From: an uncultured Lentisphaeria bacterium
GTDB lineage: Bacteria > Verrucomicrobiota > Lentisphaeria > Victivallales > UBA1829
Length of the DNA stretch: 7,266 nucleotides
Direction of reading: 5' to 3'
NCBI GenBank assembly: GCA_905197955.1
Contig: CAJKAR010000086.1
Location: 1-7,266 of the forward strand
Part shown: one piece after another, positions 5,848 to 7,266 of the stretch
Layout of the letters: each line of letters begins with the position of its first letter
Numbering within the stretch: position 1 is the stretch's first letter
Notes under the pieces: model-generated
The model's database searches: none
The model's input: the letters and a program-made list of their open reading frames with translations, nothing else
Told to the model about the DNA's origin: nothing
Made by a program: the position numbers and the translations under genes

Positions 5848-7206
5848 TTGTCTCCGTGTCTCAATGTACTTCGTTCCTGTTGCAAATACAAATTTCAGGA
5901 AACCGGTTTTTCTCTGGACGAACTTGTAACCAAACTGGCAGATGTGTACGAGCGCAAGGCCTTCGCTGAGTTGCTGAAGATGATTTTACAGATGGTTCAG
6001 GAAATCTTGATCCATCGACTTCTCCATGGCAGGTTGGATACCTTGAAATGTTGCGATCGTGGTCATTTTCGTTTAAACGGCAGCTTTGAACGTCGTATTC
6101 GAACCAGTCTGGGGGAATTCAAAATGCCGTTCTGGCGAGTGAGTTGTTCCGGGTGCGGAGCAACTTTTTCGCCTTTGCAGCGGTTCATTCACCTAGGGCG
6201 TTATCAGACAAAAACCAATGAATTGGAAAAGCTGGTTGTGGAAGCGGCAAGCGAGACGAATTACCGTCGTGCGGTTCAGGAGTTGGCGCGTGATGGGAAA
6301 CTGCCGATCTCGTTTCATACCGCGCATGGTTGGGTGCTGCGCACGAATTGCGATGAAATAGACATTTCAAAGCGGGTGATTGGTTCCGCTCCGATTCAAA
6401 TTATGCCTGACGGAACCAAATTCAAAGGAGAGGGTAGCAAAGGCGAAGCGCGCAAGGGCGATTTGAAAGTGGTTATCGGCATCAACACTCGTGGAGAAAT
6501 ATTTCCGCTTGGAACTTGGGCCGGAACGAGTTGGGGTGCCATCAGCAAACAATGGAGAGAACAGAAGATGAAGTTTCCTGATGGCAGTATTTTGATCTGC
6601 GATGGAGAACCGGGATTGTCCGAGGCTTTTGCCGAATACGCGTCGGAACAGCAACGATGCCACTGGCACCTTGAGCGGGATTTGTATCATGCGATGTATC
6701 AGGATGGTGGACGCAAGGTGGATTCCAAACCGATTCAGGAGGCTTTAGCCGGAGCGCTGGCGATTGAATTGCCGCAGGAGGATTTCAAATATGTATCCGA
6801 GGAAGAGAAAGACTATATCGAAGAACGAATGGAGAAAACGGAAGCGGTCATCGATCAACTGATCGGATATTTTCAAGGGCGAGGGTATGACGCGGCGGCA
6901 ACCTATTTGCGACGGGCAAAAATCGGAATGTTCGGTTATATTCGCCGCTGGCTGAAGTGGGGATTGATTTCCCCCAGGGCTTCCTCGATGGTTGAAAGAG
7001 TTATGCGGGAACTTGGCCGAAGAATCAAGAAAATTGCTTATGGATGGAGTGACAAGGGCGTAACGAAAATTGCGAGAATCATATTGAAACGGTTTGCTGA
7101 CGCCGGAGCCTGGGAGGACTACTGGCAAAAACGGATGACGATTATCGGCAACGTCTTCATTGGCGTTGGAAATTACAAGTGTGTTTCACAAAATTTAGGA
7201 CAATAA
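5848..7206 (+). CDS. Mutator-like DDE transposase with N-terminal zinc ribbon
   Basis: The frame encodes 452 residues. A leucine-rich helical segment (about 20-62) precedes a probable zinc ribbon: KCCDRGHF (C68, C69, H73) and SCSGCG (C100, C103). The catalytic core shows IQIMPDGT (D188), LICDGEPG (D252) and MVERVMREL (E383), consistent with a DDE triad. RCHWHLERDL (270-279) is a C-x2-H element between the second D and the E, as in Mutator-type transposases, and a helical insertion (about 310-370) follows. It probably belongs to the ISH6/ISKra4/ISLre2 side of that superfamily; I cannot choose one. It would catalyse cut-and-paste or replicative movement of its own IS. The only upstream start is a TTG at 5848 without a ribosome-binding site, and the first 15 or so codons overlap the probable araC promoter. 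The true start or a 5' truncation therefore lies near 5890. Terminal inverted repeats were not found. Confidence 0.85.
   Translation: MSPCLNVLRSCCKYKFQETGFSLDELVTKLADVYERKAFAELLKMILQMVQEILIHRLLHGRLDTLKCCDRGHFRLNGSFERRIRTSLGEFKMPFWRVSCSGCGATFSPLQRFIHLGRYQTKTNELEKLVVEAASETNYRRAVQELARDGKLPISFHTAHGWVLRTNCDEIDISKRVIGSAPIQIMPDGTKFKGEGSKGEARKGDLKVVIGINTRGEIFPLGTWAGTSWGAISKQWREQKMKFPDGSILICDGEPGLSEAFAEYASEQQRCHWHLERDLYHAMYQDGGRKVDSKPIQEALAGALAIELPQEDFKYVSEEEKDYIEERMEKTEAVIDQLIGYFQGRGYDAAATYLRRAKIGMFGYIRRWLKWGLISPRASSMVERVMRELGRRIKKIAYGWSDKGVTKIARIILKRFADAGAWEDYWQKRMTIIGNVFIGVGNYKCVSQNLGQ
5863..5891 (-). promoter_or_regulatory. Candidate promoter of the araC-type gene
   Basis: On the minus strand TTGTAT (5886-5891) and TACATT (5863-5868) are separated by exactly 17 nt and lie just upstream of the GGAG site and ATG of the araC-type gene. 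The leader would be about 12 nt. A 6-bp inverted repeat TTCCTG/CAGGAA (5874-5879 with 5896-5901) spans the spacer and -35 region and could be an operator. The same bases are read as the first codons of the transposase frame on the other strand, so at least one of the two interpretations of 5848-5891 is probably wrong. Confidence 0.35.
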
Positions 7207-7247
7207 CAATTTTTCACTGCCGTCCCATACATCTTTGAAATTGTCAT
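7173..7247 (-). pseudogene. Start of a minus-strand gene, apparently truncated by the insertion
   Basis: On the minus strand an ATG at 7247 is preceded by a perfect AGGAGG (7254-7259) six bases away. It opens a frame reading MTISKMYGTAVKNCYC that runs only 24 codons and stops at 7173-7175, inside the 3' end of the transposase gene. A strong start signal with so short a frame suggests the first 12-15 codons of a host gene whose remainder was displaced by insertion of the transposase element. The right end of the element would then lie near 7200-7215. The gene cannot be identified from so few residues, and a chance site is possible. Confidence 0.35.
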
Positions 7248-7253
7248 TTTTGT

Positions 7254-7259
7254 CCTCCT
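7254..7259 (-). promoter_or_regulatory. Strong Shine-Dalgarno site for the truncated minus-strand gene
   Basis: The plus strand reads CCTCCT, which is AGGAGG on the minus strand, six bases before an ATG at 7247. It is as good as the hipB site in this window and is the main reason to believe a gene once began here. Confidence 0.45.
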
Positions 7260-7266
7260 GTTTGAG

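Noticed and set aside
1..7266. CRISPR array, tRNA/rRNA gene or tandem repeat
   Set aside because: No regularly spaced direct repeats, cloverleaf-like stretches or rRNA-like segments were seen in the window.

Overview
This is a mobile-element-rich accessory segment of a bacterial chromosome. Three of the starts (the IS110 transposase, hipB, and a truncated gene at the right edge) have strong Shine-Dalgarno sites of AGGAGG or GGAGG type. That argues against Bacteroidota and suits a Lentisphaerota/Verrucomicrobiota-like or similar anaerobe, but the placement is a low-confidence inference. Base composition is patchy: the araC-type gene is clearly GC-rich (about 60% in the stretch I counted), the toxin-antitoxin operon is intermediate, and the leader at about 1800-1925 is very AT-rich. 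Patchiness of this kind suggests an assembled region. Layout, left to right. (1) 1-340: a decayed, frame-broken remnant on the minus strand that looks like a group II intron reverse transcriptase. (2) about 340-1690: an IS110-family element on the minus strand. Its DEDD/Ser transposase (363-1436) is intact and is preceded by about 160 nt of strongly structured non-coding DNA (1494-1654) whose layout matches an IS110 bridge RNA. (3) 1700-1939: an AT-rich leader with a plausible promoter. (4) 1940-4632: a three-gene plus-strand operon. It holds a HipB-like antitoxin, a HipA-family kinase toxin (4-nt ATGA overlap), and 21 nt later an AAA-ATPase-like protein whose Walker A lysine and Walker B glutamate are both replaced and which lacks the usual C-terminal PD-(D/E)XK nuclease domain. 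(5) 4633-4941: mostly non-coding, with one doubtful 57-codon minus-strand frame. (6) 4942-5844: an AraC-type cupin regulator on the minus strand. (7) 5848-7206: a Mutator-like DDE transposase on the plus strand that abuts the araC start; its apparent 5' end overlaps the probable araC promoter. (8) 7173-7247: the start of a minus-strand gene with a perfect ribosome-binding site, apparently cut off by the insertion. How the parts work together: HipB should bind DNA, repress the operon and neutralise HipA, a serine/threonine kinase. The third gene would be made from the same message but cannot be a normal ATPase, so it is either a pseudoenzyme partner or decaying cargo. The two transposase genes and the intron remnant explain why the region has broken genes and abrupt junctions. 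The most interesting items are the IS110 bridge-RNA candidate and the hipB-hipA-pseudoATPase operon.
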